Shown here piece by piece: positions 11,673 through 22,436 of a stretch of DNA of 64,000 bases (position 1 is its first letter; each line of letters starts with the position of its first letter). Source of the DNA: Anaspis maculata (taxonomy: Eukaryota > Arthropoda > Insecta > Coleoptera > Scraptiidae). The translations under genes were made by a program, and so were the position numbers. The notes under the pieces were generated by a model, which did no database searches, had not been told where the DNA came from, and was given only the letters and a program-made list of their open reading frames with translations. The stretch covers positions 46,726,601 through 46,790,600 of the forward strand of contig OX421964.1 of NCBI GenBank assembly GCA_949128115.1, read 5' to 3'.

Positions 11673-12187
11673 TGCTACGAGCGGCAATTCTGGAGAACAC
11701 GCGATCTTTCTAGACACTTCCCATTAGGTCGCAGTGTACAAGTGCGGAGCTTTGGACATTTCCAGAATATACGCGATGGCTTGGCGATTAAAATACATGG
11801 GAAGACTTCAACGGTCGATTAGAAAGCATCAGCCGAATTGGCGGAGGTGCCGACAATTCAGAGCACACGGGAAGCACGCGAAATGTGTAGGATTTTTTGG
11901 GAGTCGCCTGGAAACCGTATGCCGGGTCATGGTAGAATTCGCTAGAGGACCCGTGGAAGATTCGGGAACACTTGTCGGAAGCATACATATATGAACACCA
12001 CGGATTGACCTAGGCGGTAGTATTGAATACGAAGTGATCAAGAGCGATAGAAAGCGACTAGTAATCAGCGATATTCCCAAGTGCATAATTGTTGGCGTGT
12101 ATTCATTCGAGTACTCAGTAATAAACAGTGTGTGTTTTAAAGCGATCGTCTCGATTGTAAACGAACCTAAACGCGAAATACGTAACA
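11673..12187 (+). mobile_element. Solo LTR of a retrovirus-like retrotransposon (copy 1)
   Basis: Starts TGCTACG and ends CGTAACA, the TG...CA form of an LTR with short inverted ends. It is flanked by ATAT at 11669-11672 and 12188-12191, a 4-bp duplication. Near the start it has GATCTTTCTAGA, and a second LTR at 34811-35235 has GCTCTTTCTAGA at a similar offset with the same ends and the same ATAT target. No gag, pol or second LTR adjoins it, so it is a solo LTR left by LTR-LTR recombination. The open frames inside (11734-11994, 11829-12188) are probably incidental. Orientation is by comparison with copy 2, which carries an AATAAA in the plus direction. Confidence 0.75.
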
Positions 12188-12191
12188 ATAT

Positions 12192-14566
12192 AATTACTGT
12201 ACAGTTATTTCCATGACGTTTGATGTCTAGGTAAAGCCACTGACGTAAAGCTAACCGGAGATGAGAAACCTGGCCCTTAGTACATTGTATAATGTATACC
12301 AGTATTTATTATCAATCATATCGTCGTTCGTTAGCATGGCAAAAACGTTGTATTTACATGCCGCCCACGTGACAGCCGTCACAAGGGGTCCATGGATGCC
12401 CCACCAGAGGTCTTAGAATCGGTACAAAAGCAGTTAATTGTGTTATTAATTGAAGACATGTTTATCTCGTGTTTAAATTAACCTCAAGTTAATTTGCATC
12501 TATAATGTTAGAGGTAAATTAATTTGACGGCAATAATGTAAATGAGAACTTGCTTACGGGATATGCCCGTACCTTCTTATATGTAAGCTGATGGCCTGAA
12601 TCGCCTCAGGATGCTCAAATAAAATCACCACAAGAACAAACGAGATTTCCCTGTTTTACACAATGCGCCAGCTCGGACGTCGGAGTAAATTGAATTTCTG
12701 ACTTCCCCTCGCTCTGATGGACAGTTTCTGCGGGTGGAGCACTTAAGTTGAATTGCATTAAAATCAAGACAAAAATTAGATTCGCATCAAAAAAATCTAG
12801 TGCCGATTAACATAGCTGTTATATGAGTATTTTCTTGTAAAAGTATTGGTTGAAAATAATTTTTAAGCAGTTATAGATAAATAGACTTTTGTCAGGTGTT
12901 CACTTGAATGATGATTTCGAAAGTGGCAATGTCGAGCATCTAGATCTGGACGTCTTCGGACTAATGAAACATCAACAACATGGGTAGAATTAAATCACCT
13001 AATAAAATAAAAAAACGGTCGTCACCCCAAAACATTTCCGGCAAGTTAGCAAGGAACAGATGGGGATTTTTGTTCAAAACGTCCAGTCCCTTTGGGTGGC
13101 AACTGGGAAAGCTGATGGAACATAGAAAGATTGAAACAAAGAAAAACCAATGGGCTCATCCGAAAACAAAATCATTTTTGCATACCAAATTTCAAGTCGA
13201 TCGGCGGATCAACTGTTATCGCTGTTATCATGGAAGATTACAAACACGTAGACCAGACAGACAGACACAGGGACACACAAACTTTCATATGAAAATGGTT
13301 TTAATCGTCTCGGGAAGGGCCCAAAAGTTTTTTAGCTTACAATAAGTACTTTCCTTTCTCGTTAGTTGGTGGGTCGGGAAAGTAAAACAAGCACACTTAA
13401 ACCATTTGCTTAGATTTTTCAGGAGGTGCGAAGCAAACTTCCTATAGCAACTCCTCCATAAAGTCGAGGCAAATGCTTATCTGGTTTTTGTTAATACTAC
13501 GATTAGGTACGTGAATAAAAACTTGCAGATGTGGCTAAGATCTGTATCTGTTGCGATTATTGTTGAAGTTTTCAACTTTTTTCACGAAATAACGGTCACC
13601 AATTTGGATGAGCCACCACCCAGCAGACCACAAAAAAGGGAACCTCTGAGGTGCACGCCGTAATGTCGCTGTGTCCGATATACATGCACTTAGCCTATCT
13701 CGGCCTGGGCTCTGACTAATGGAGTCTTTATCGAGTTGGTCGCTGACAAAGCCCATTCGGCCTGACCGACTCCCTAATACCGTTTTTGTTCTTAACACTT
13801 ATTTTAATTATGACCACGTCCAGTCCGAATGCCTGGCATTCCACAACCTCTCAAAACACAATAAATAATTTAAAAACGGGCGCCGCACGGGAACTACGTG
13901 ATATGAACATCGATGGGATGGAATGGTCGTGTCGGTTTGTATATCGAAATTTGTTGTTCAGTGTTCTTCTCTTTATAAAAAAGTCCTTCAAGCTATTCAC
14001 CAATTAGATTTCCAAAAGATGGCATCAAATGTTGCTTCCTAGGTCATACCTTCCGTCCGTGAAATTCAAATTAACTGTCAATAATGCATAATATGAACGT
14101 GGAATTGCTATTGTAATGCTACTAAGGGCTTTTTCAATATAGGTTATACGCTGATTCTTCTTTTGTTATTGTTCACAAATTACTTACGAAAATGTACACC
14201 TATTTGAACAGCTAGAGCCGCCAGGCCCTAAGCTGAACCTCGCCGAGAATGAAGTCCTTTATTATTATGAATATAAATGTTATTATAATTTACAAAAATC
14301 TAAACTGGAGAAAAACCTATCCAATTAATCATGGCAGTGGAAGGGAGATGAATGTTGACAGTATGTATAGTGTACATTTACTATTACTCCGGAGTGATGA
14401 ATTTCCATGAAAAAGAAGCTAGTATACTTCGCGACAATTGATGTGCAAATGATTAGATTTTTTGTGTTCCGGGACCTACAGAATGAGAAAATTACTATGT
14501 AGTAAACTTGAAGTTTCTGAATTCTCCCTAAATGGAAAAAAAATCATGTTTCACTAACAAATTGAA
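12192..14566. other. No gene seen; diffuse repeat near 13.2 kb
   Basis: The stretch 13175-13320 contains a fragment of a common dispersed repeat type: a TTTCAAGTCGATCGG segment followed by an AGACAGACAGACACAGG tract. A similar CAGACAGACAGACA tract occurs at 59765-59800. No gene was recognised. Confidence 0.4.
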
Positions 14567-15090
14567 GTAGAGGAGAAGCGCCTAATATGAATGTTCAAAC
14601 AATATGCTTCTATACAGGATGAAGTTATGTGAAGTTGTTTGAATGTCAAAGCTAACTTCATTAGGCGAAAAATCTAGCTTTCACACTTTTGCACCATGCA
14701 TGCGCATAGTTTTTGATAACGAGCCCAAACTGTAAGTTACAAATTTCGTTCTGCGTTTGATTGATTTTGTTAGTTGTTCGTTCGTTTTTATTGTTCTTTA
14801 GTGTGGTGTTATGTTAAAATTCTATATTTAAAGATATCTTTTTTGCTGACATTTTCAATCTCCCATATTATATTAGGGATATCTGTTGCCTAATATGGGA
14901 TTCTGCACCATTTCACTTTTGAATTTCTTTGACCAACAAATTGTTGAAGATATGTATTCCGCTTCCAAAATCGACTTCTCACAACATCACCAAGTATGCA
15001 AGTAAGATATTTCTGCAAAAAGTGGGAATTCCTAATTTTGTCAGACATTTAAAAAAATGTACCCCCCCATATTAGGCGTTTTTCCTCTAC
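14567..15090. mobile_element. 524-bp TIR element with repeated CCTAATATGG motif
   Basis: Ends GTAGAGGAGAAGCGCCTAAT and, inverted, GTAGAGGAAAAACGCCTAAT match at about 21 of 23 positions. The motif CCTAATATG recurs inside in both orientations, near 14865-14880, 14890-14900 and 15066-15076. No coding frame and no exact target duplication were found. Confidence 0.65.
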
Positions 15091-15760
15091 CAATTCCAAT
15101 CTCCTGATTTTTATCTACATTTAGCCACCTTCACCGATTTTTTCTGTTGAATGGTTATGAAAAAATGTGCCGATCTACCTCTTTTCTATAATTTTAGGTT
15201 CAGTAAAAGTGGGTAAAAGCTCTCATGCGTACGAAACCTAATAAACGATGTTGCGCTTACGACTAAAATAAAAATCACGGCAAAAACGGCTGATTAAATC
15301 CATCTTGAGGGCGCCCTTGGAAAACTTATCGCTTTTTTTACTGTAAAAAGGTTAGCACTGGGCTGCCCTGAGTTGACTGTGCGCATTGACCATTAGCAGG
15401 GCCTCCTGACGAGTTTTCCCTGGTAACGAGAACAGCAAGTGCGCATACGGGGACGTTTCCATGGAAGTCGCTATATAAACGAATTTGCATGATGATGGAT
15501 GACACTTGGTGACTGTCTTACTGAATGTCAAAAATCATTTGATTCAACACTACACGCAAGATCTGTCTACATGAGAAAATAGCACAGACCCCTGAGATAG
15601 CAGCTCTTGCCAAGACAGATTGTGAACAGATGATAATAGATCAGCTTTGTCATAATACAGGGACGTATCGATAAAACCCGTCATTTACCATTAAGCCGGA
15701 TCAGGACCCGGCGCTGCTGCTCTCGTTATATTAATTTGCGTAAATTTGCATAATATCCAC
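15091..15760. other. No gene seen
   Basis: Unassigned sequence without recognisable repeats or coding motifs. Confidence 0.4.
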
Positions 15761-16160
15761 TTAAACACTGTACGTAGTGGTCGATGATGGCTTGTGGAAA
15801 CCATCACCTAGCGAGCTTTTATCTCTTTCGCCTCGACCCGGCCTCGCGCGATTGTTCTCGGAAATCCGTGGGCAATCGCAGAAACTTTCAAAGAAAAATT
15901 TTAATGGCAATCTCCACTTTATCAATTTGGTTTCAAAATATATGCGCCGCGCTCCACCGCAGAGAGGAGAGCGAAGAAGAGACGGCCAGTCCGGTGCTGG
16001 TCGCCAAGGACATCTGCGGTGCCGACGACTCGTTCCAGTGGACCGCACTCCGGAGAGATTCCCGGAAATCGGAGGTCGCGCACTCGATCCGGCGATCCGC
16101 TATAAAACACATTTGCTGATGTCCGCTGTCATCGCCGGGCGATTATTGGAAAAATAATGG
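15761..16160. promoter_or_regulatory. CpG-rich stretch, possible regulatory or exonic island
   Basis: Much richer in CG dinucleotides than its surroundings, with open frames on both strands (126 and 111 codons plus, 95 codons minus) that exclude one another. A TATAAAA-like string lies at 16101-16107. No frame shows a domain I recognise, so the openness may follow from low stop-codon density in GC-rich DNA. It could be a promoter, an unrecognised exon or an old element. Confidence 0.3.
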
Positions 16161-17277
16161 ACCACGATTCGGTGATTTTCGGTATTTTCGTTTGAATTTG
16201 GACTTGACGGATAATATGCTTGGAGTGTGGCCAGCCAGCAGTTCCTGAAGTCAATTACCGCCCAGGAAGTTTGAATTTCCGACCTGTCTTAACACCCAGG
16301 CCACTTCCGGCGGTGCATTTCGATGGAAACGGGGGTTACATGACGTGACGCTATCCGTGTGTTAATTGGTTTTTGAACCACCCATGAAGCTCAAGTAAGC
16401 AAATGATTACCTGCTTATGCACTTATCGTTTCAAATTTAAATAAAATTATTGTTTGGAAACTCGCTGGGGATCACGACGCGCGAATAAGATGCATATCTG
16501 CACAATTGGCGGAGGAGCCGTGCATCGAGAGGCGAGAGCTTGCCGAAATGTCGCAATAGAATTTTTTATAGATGCACACAGTGCTTACGAGAGAATTCTC
16601 AAGAATTACCCCCGTTTCTGAAATATAGCACCAAATTTTCCATTCAGGTGTGCTGGTGTGTGTTGCTAATCGTATGCAGGGTATGATTTGCACTTTTTTT
16701 TTGTTACAAATTTTTTTGATATACGTCGGGCCAGAGCTATTCAAATGCTAAATACCTAAATGATTGTCTTTGGAAATATTTCACTGGTTTACATGACATT
16801 GACCTTTCTAGGTAAAGTTAACCAGAGGTCGAAAAACTGTCGCTCATACTCATCGACAAGTAATCTGTAAAAAAAGCTCTCATACAAGTAACTTTGGCTT
16901 TCACTGTCGTAACGTAGTTTCATCTGGCACGTAGGCCTCGCTATTACGGTGGAGTTTAAATGTTTGATTATTATATTGCCGTACTGCCGGTTGCAGACGT
17001 AATACTCATGAGCTTTGCCCAAGGCCACTCAAGGAGGAGTTCAGAATCGGGTGAGATCCGCTCAGTGGCTCGCCCTGCAGCGATATGAAGCCTCACGATT
17101 TGGGCAACATTTTAATTGAAAATATAAAAAAAACAACAAATTTCCTAATGGATATATTTGTGTGGAAGACAGCTCTGAATAAAATCAGGCATGCAACTTG
17201 AAATTATTTTTGCAAAAAAATTGGTAAAAATCGGTTTGTCTCTTGTTTTTTTTCCCGTGTTTTTAATCGATTGCAAA
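16161..17277. other. No gene seen
   Basis: Unassigned sequence; short open frames only. Confidence 0.4.
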
Positions 17278-17400
17278 TACCGTATAATCAAAAACTTTAT
17301 TACTCAAGGGAGGCTGTGGCCTGGCCAAAATGCCTCGTTTGCTTGCCAATGACCAGGACCACAGCCTCCCTTGAGTAAGAAAGTTTTTGATCATACGGTA
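17278..17400. repeat. 123-nt near-perfect hairpin, copy 1
   Basis: Arms 17278-17326 and 17352-17400 (49 nt each) pair almost perfectly around a 25-nt loop. The ends are TACCGTA and TACGGTA. The segment GGAGGCTGTGGCC begins in the left arm about 31 nt from the end. A second hairpin of exactly the same length at 50294-50416 has AGGCTGTGGCC at the identical offset, although the rest of the stem differs. It may be a tiny foldback MITE or a structured RNA gene; no promoter or Pol III terminator is obvious. Confidence 0.8.
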
Positions 17401-17758
17401 CAATTTTGTGCACATGCGCCTGACGTCAGTCAGGTGTGTCACAACATAATTAAATAAAAACGTCAATTTTTTCACATCTTTGAGATACCTAAACAGATTT
17501 TGATGAAACTTGGTTGGTACATATGTAGTACAATAATCAATTTCACGGCTTTTTGCATTAGAGGAAGCTATGGAAAAAATTGGTTGCCTTGGTACGAATG
17601 ACACGTTGACGACTTGTTGGCAGCTAGCTGTCTTCATGTGCAATTTTCAAAGTGACATTGTCATCACCATCTCGCGGAGTCATGTATGCGAAAGTGAAAA
17701 TATCCGAGGATATGCGAGAAATTATTAGTTCCCTTTGAGTGATTTGCAGTTTGGACGA

Positions 17759-18249
17759 TAAGGGACATTGTCTTCACTGATTGGTGAGTCTTCGCCAAGG
17801 CTATTAGGTTTTTGTCGGCCACTGAGAAAATTATGCCGAAAGTTCGTGATGCCGTGAAGAAATGGAATGTAAAAAATAAAAACCCACTGCCCAAGAGGAA
17901 ACTTATTCTTCAGATGGACAATATGGATAGTGGGACAATAGTTTATGGAGTTGAACTGTACGGTGACGAGACAATTTGGGCGTGAATAGGTAGTACACTG
18001 TGTTGCCTGCCAGCATGTGTCTTCATACCTTGCTTGCTGTTGCAGTAGGTATGATAGGTAGAGCTAGAGTAGGTACCTAGTACTCACAACTCCAGTGATG
18101 TGTATCAGAAGATGTAGCCTTTTGGGCGGTGGGCCTTTTCATCCGATTAGTATCCTGCTACCGATCTTCGACATCATTCATTAGTATAGCCGCCAAGAAC
18201 TTAACAGCCTTGGCGAAGACGCACCAACCAGTAAAGACAATGTCCCTTA
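17759..18249. mobile_element. 491-bp element with about 60-bp inverted arms
   Basis: The left end TAAGGGACATTGTCTTCACT and right end AGTAAAGACAATGTCCCTTA are inverted, and the match runs about 60 bp inward (CTTCGCCAAGGCT against AGCCTTGGCGAAG). TA at both ends fits a TA target. A 50-codon open frame (17833-17985) lies inside. Confidence 0.75.
17833..17985 (+). CDS. Short open frame inside a TIR element, unknown product
   Basis: A 50-residue plus-strand frame starting MPKVRDAVKKW and ending GDETIWA. It is lysine- and aspartate-rich, with no membrane segment or motif I can name. It follows the left arm of the TIR element at 17759-18249 and could be a remnant of a transposase exon or chance. 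No function is proposed. Confidence 0.2.
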   Translation: MPKVRDAVKKWNVKNKNPLPKRKLILQMDNMDSGTIVYGVELYGDETIWA

Positions 18250-18655
18250 CTCCCTTAACGTCTACACTGCAATAGTACCTTTCATTATCCAGCGCGCCAC
18301 CAGCGCGCATACTCGTTTTCTAAAGTAATGGCGTCAAATACAAAATTTGCGAACAAATGCTAGAAAATGGCGTGAAAAACCGCCTTAGAGTTGAAAAATA
18401 CGCGCCGCAGCGAACAGGGTAATAGGCTAGAGGTTAATACACACTAGTGATTACTTATTTTTCATCGAAAAGTCCGCATTGTTCATCAAATTATAAAAAA
18501 CTGCGTTTTACATTGATCGGATGTGCGTACGCAACCCATAATGCAACCCTCACCAATTCTATTTTCAGTTTGACAAGCAACGACCGTGACGGCCGTGACT
18601 TTTCGCTGCTGTCTGCTGTCCACGTCAACTATTTATTCGCCATTTTGATTCATGT

Positions 18656-18772
18656 GTGAAAAGTTCAACAATCCACATTTCAAAGAACCCAGCGGTTCGA
18701 AGTTGCAAATTAGACGGAAATGATTTTGATCACCTCCAATTTGTCACTTGCCTTCGTTTTAAGGCCCGCATG
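18656..18772 (+). repeat. Fragment of repeat family A
   Basis: AAAAGTTCAACAATCCACATTTCAAAG and the following AACCCAGCGGTTCGAAGT-type segment match the central part of the family A copies at 4520-5150 and 26515-27140, including the later TTTGCCTTCGTTTT-like block. Only about 115 bp survive. Confidence 0.5.
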
Positions 18773-18982
18773 AGACAAATATATTTTGATGCTGCCTGGG
18801 CCTGTGCGGTTTTGGTGGTGTCTTTACGACAATATTACTCGTCTCCGCTGCCCCAGAGTCGCATTTCCACGCATCACACGGTCAATTTCAGCGTTTGGAT
18901 GCCAGTTTGAGAGACACATTGAAATAATGCCTATTGATGAATTTTTTCTTTTGTCTACAAACATTTTTTATTCTATTGATAC

Positions 18983-20400
18983 TAGTGATGTAAAATGCTC
19001 GAGCACGTATTTTTGGAGAACGTTCTCGGAGCACGAACGAGCATGAACGAGAATAAACGAGCAGTAACGAGAAAAACCCGAGCATATATGTTTTAAAACA
19101 AATAATGAATGCTTTGAAATGCTTTTTTAGATAAATTCTGAAAATTCCGAAAATTCTCAAAATTCTCAAATTTCTCCGATATTTCTCCTGAAATCAACCT
19201 TTTACCTACCTAACTAAAAAGAATTTTCCATGTTCTTTTCGAACCAAAAGATGATATTCAAACAGAGCAGTGCCCGATTGATTATTTCAAAATCGTAGTC
19301 CATATATGCGTCGTTATATCGTATGCCTAGAGTCGATGATTTTTTAATATATACAATGTATAGATAGCTATTTCCACGCAATATTTCGCTATCCAAAGCA
19401 ATTTGGTCTCATTTCAATGGCTGCAGTACATGTATCTAAAGTCCTTATGGAGTACCTAAACTATTTAAATACCTCAGAATTACTTGAAATCCCTCGTGAA
19501 AATCTTGAAGTACTTGTGAAGTACCTAACTAAATAAATGAAGTACTTACTTAACTAAAGTTCTTGTGGAGTACTTGAAATAGTTATGAAGTACTTGAAGT
19601 ATGGAGTAAGGTGTACACGATTTTGCCTAGCAATCGACCACCTTTCGGTTAGGTTAACCCATATTTAGAAAAAAAAACTTTTTCACGCGACTATTTGTTG
19701 CAGCGATTTTAAAAATTCGCGTGATGCCATAAGCGTTCCCATTGGCGCTGCGCGTGGAACGAACACAGCATGCAAGTGTCCCGGTGAGAGAAGTAGGGAT
19801 GGAAGATAATCCAAATGGGGCAGTGACGTCACCAGCGTTTTTTTCAAAGTTTTGAGGCACTTAGAATAGAGATATCGCGCTGCAGCTTTCATTATAAATT
19901 GTATGAAAAAATGTAGTTTCATTTTGAAAAAATAAGAAAATAAGTCCATTAGCCCATTTAACGATATAACTACCCATCACACACGTTGACCTTGGTTCAA
20001 AACGAGGTTCAAAATTGATACAGCAAAAACAAAACTTTGGTCAATTTTGAGTTCATTTTCCCACGTGCGTTATAAAAACCTATCATGAATGTTGGATAAA
20101 AATGGTGGAATAAGTTGAAAAACTTGGAAACTGGAATTTTTCCAGTGGTTACTTCAACATTTCATGCAAAAATCGAAGCAAAATTGACCAACTTCGTCGC
20201 CAACTTCCATTGTTTTGGCTTTATAGTGCGGAAAGTAAGATAAACCATTGGTCGGGATTGTGCTCGAGAACGTGCTGAAAGTGCTGAATATGCTCAAAGT
20301 GCTTTGAAGAGAACGTTCGCGCACAAGCGTTTTTTCGTGCGCGAACATTCGCGAACGTTCTCAGGAGCATAGAAGGAACGTTCTCTTCCTCGCATCACTA
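18983..20400. mobile_element. hAT element, 1418 bp, with exact 8-bp target duplication
   Basis: The element starts TAGTGATG and ends CATCACTA. The flanks ATTGATAC at 18975-18982 and 20401-20408 are identical, the 8-bp duplication expected of hAT. Both subterminal zones are packed with short motifs: GAACGAGCA, AACGAGAA and GAACGTTCTCG-like copies at 18998-19076, and GAACGTTC, GCGCGAAC and CGAACGTTCTC copies at 20263-20390. These could be transposase-binding repeats. The inside holds no transposase; 19430-19610 is a degenerate array of GTACTTGAAGTA-type units. It is non-autonomous. Confidence 0.88.
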
Positions 20401-20408
20401 ATTGATAC

Positions 20409-21387
20409 GATTCACGCATTTACCATATAATTTATCAGGAATGTTTGTCATTTGAACAACTTTTGAAGTCTACAATCATGCATGAGATGAGTGACTCAAT
20501 TCCGTGGATGCGTCAGTTCAAACAAAATCTGTACTTTAAATTCACACTCATATAATATAAACCCTTTATAAGGAGTTTTGCACTGCTAGAGCGTTGCAGT
20601 GCCGTTGTGGTACGGTCACTTTTGTAGCATTGAATAAGGCTTCATTCAGATTCAGATGGACTTTTGGAAGTTTAGAACCCATGAAGCTTTGTAGTTGATT
20701 TTTGTTTGGTAGTATTGCTGTAATTGGTGACTATGACATCAGTGTCAGCTGTCAACTGTCAACTACCACAAGCGCGCGTGCCTATTGGCGTTCTGTTTGG
20801 GTATGTGCCAGTGCCGTGCCAAAAGTTTGAAGTTTGCAAACATCGGCACCAGCTACTGGGAATGGTTTAGCATGCGTGCGGTAGATACCGTTTTTATATT
20901 TAAATTAATGATTGTGTTCTAAATTTACATGGTTACATGTGAACTTTATGCAATAACAGCACCACACGACACGACAACATCATTGCAGAATTACTTATGT
21001 GAATGAAGTTTAAGAAGAAACTCTTACAATTCTCCCTCTCCAACAATTATATTTAGCCATATATAAATTTTGGCAGCAAAAATAAAGAAAAACGAAATAT
21101 AATTTTTTCTATCATCATGCAGCTGGCAGCTGACGCATTTTAGCATTTACATGCAAGTAGGTACATTATATTATGATTATTAGGTTGCTAAGTAAGTATG
21201 ATAATATGTACGTACGCGAAACGGACTAAGTGTCTGTCATTCATCAGCAAATCTCAAACCTTTCATTTTGCTGATAGTTTTGATTGCGGAATAAACAAAA
21301 CAGTAACATAAAGTATAATTTAATCAAGTATAAGTAATAAGGGTGATAAAAAAACTTCCTCGTAATAAACCTTTGAGTAATGTCAAC
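20409..21387. other. No gene seen
   Basis: Unassigned sequence. The GTGTCAGCTGTCAACTGTCAAC string at 20731-20752 resembles short motifs near 6740 and 6855 but is too short to interpret. Confidence 0.4.
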
Positions 21388-22428
21388 TAGGGCATCCAAT
21401 CCCGAGACATAATCGAAATCCCGGGATGTCGGGATTGAAAATTTCAAATCCCGGGATCCCGGGATTTTCGGGATTCCTCAGATGATGCAACTTTTCACCT
21501 CAGCTAAGTGAAAAACAAAGTCAATGAAAGAGACACCAGGTTATATTCAAGTAAGTAGTAAGTACAGCATCATAAGACACCAATTGTGTTTTTTGTATTT
21601 ATTTTGCATAAAAAAAAAGAACATTGCGTTGCATCGCATAATGCGTACTTCCTCTCTGAGAATGCAAACATTACTTGCTGAGTAAAAACTAAATTGTTTT
21701 TTTTTAATTTAGTATAGTTTTGTTTTATTCAATGAGTTAGGACATGTTCTTTAGTTTTCAAGGGCCGCTATTTTCGTTTCCATATAACTTTGCCTGGAAG
21801 TTAAAGATCATAGATATCCATGGTGTTTTGTGGTATGGTAACCGGAAGGTATCTCCTGTAAAAATATTAGCCCTAAGTCTTATGTACCTAAGTAGGTATG
21901 TTTAATTTTAGTATGTATCAATACTATCAATTACCACCCATTATTATACAACAAATGAGGATTATACCGTGGACACACTATAGAAAGCTTAATGATCATT
22001 AACGATGTATCGTCATCTAACTTCTGTCACCAAGACAGCAAGAGAAACGTAATTAAGTTCGTGCTTAATGATTATAACGAAAAAAGAACGTCATCGTTTT
22101 TCCTCTGAAGGAAAGTTAAATGACGATCGACGAATATTAGCTTTTTAGTGTGTTCAGGGTAGGTACTTCTTAGTTTTTTTTAGCAAAATGAATATGTACA
22201 ATAACAATGATTACTAAATAATGGTGTAAAATTATGGTGTGCTTACTTGAATAATCTGTGTTTCTTGCATTGACTCTATTTTTCATCAAGTTGAGGTAAA
22301 AGGATGCATCATTTGAAAAATCCCGAAAATCCCGGGATCTCGGTGGACAAATCCCGGGATTTTCGGGATTGGAAATCTAACGGGATCCCGGGATTCGGGA
22401 TCCCGGGATCCCGGGATTGGATGCCCTA
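21388..22428. mobile_element. hAT element with 17-bp TIRs and CCCGGGATT arrays
   Basis: TAGGGCATCCAATCCCG at the left and its exact reverse complement at the right give 17-bp inverted repeats. The flanks ATGTCAAC and ATCTCACC agree at 6 of 8 positions, consistent with an aged 8-bp hAT duplication. Both ends are packed with the palindromic unit AATCCCGGGATT and with TTTCGGGATT (21416-21476 and 22320-22420). No transposase frame. A smaller TIR element at 21965-22161 appears nested inside. Confidence 0.85.
21965..22161. mobile_element. Nested about 197-bp MITE inside the hAT element
   Basis: The ends TACCGTGGACACACTA and, inverted, TACCCTGAACACACTA match at 14 of 16 positions, and the inner part of the arms shares further complementarity (AAAGCTTAATG-like). 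No coding frame. It is probably a MITE that landed in the hAT copy, but no empty site is available here. Confidence 0.55.
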
Positions 22429-22436
22429 ATCTCACC

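Noticed and set aside
15777..16157. 126- and 111-codon plus frames in the CpG-rich stretch
   Set aside because: Overlapping frames on both strands are equally open, as expected from GC-rich DNA with few stops; no family similarity.
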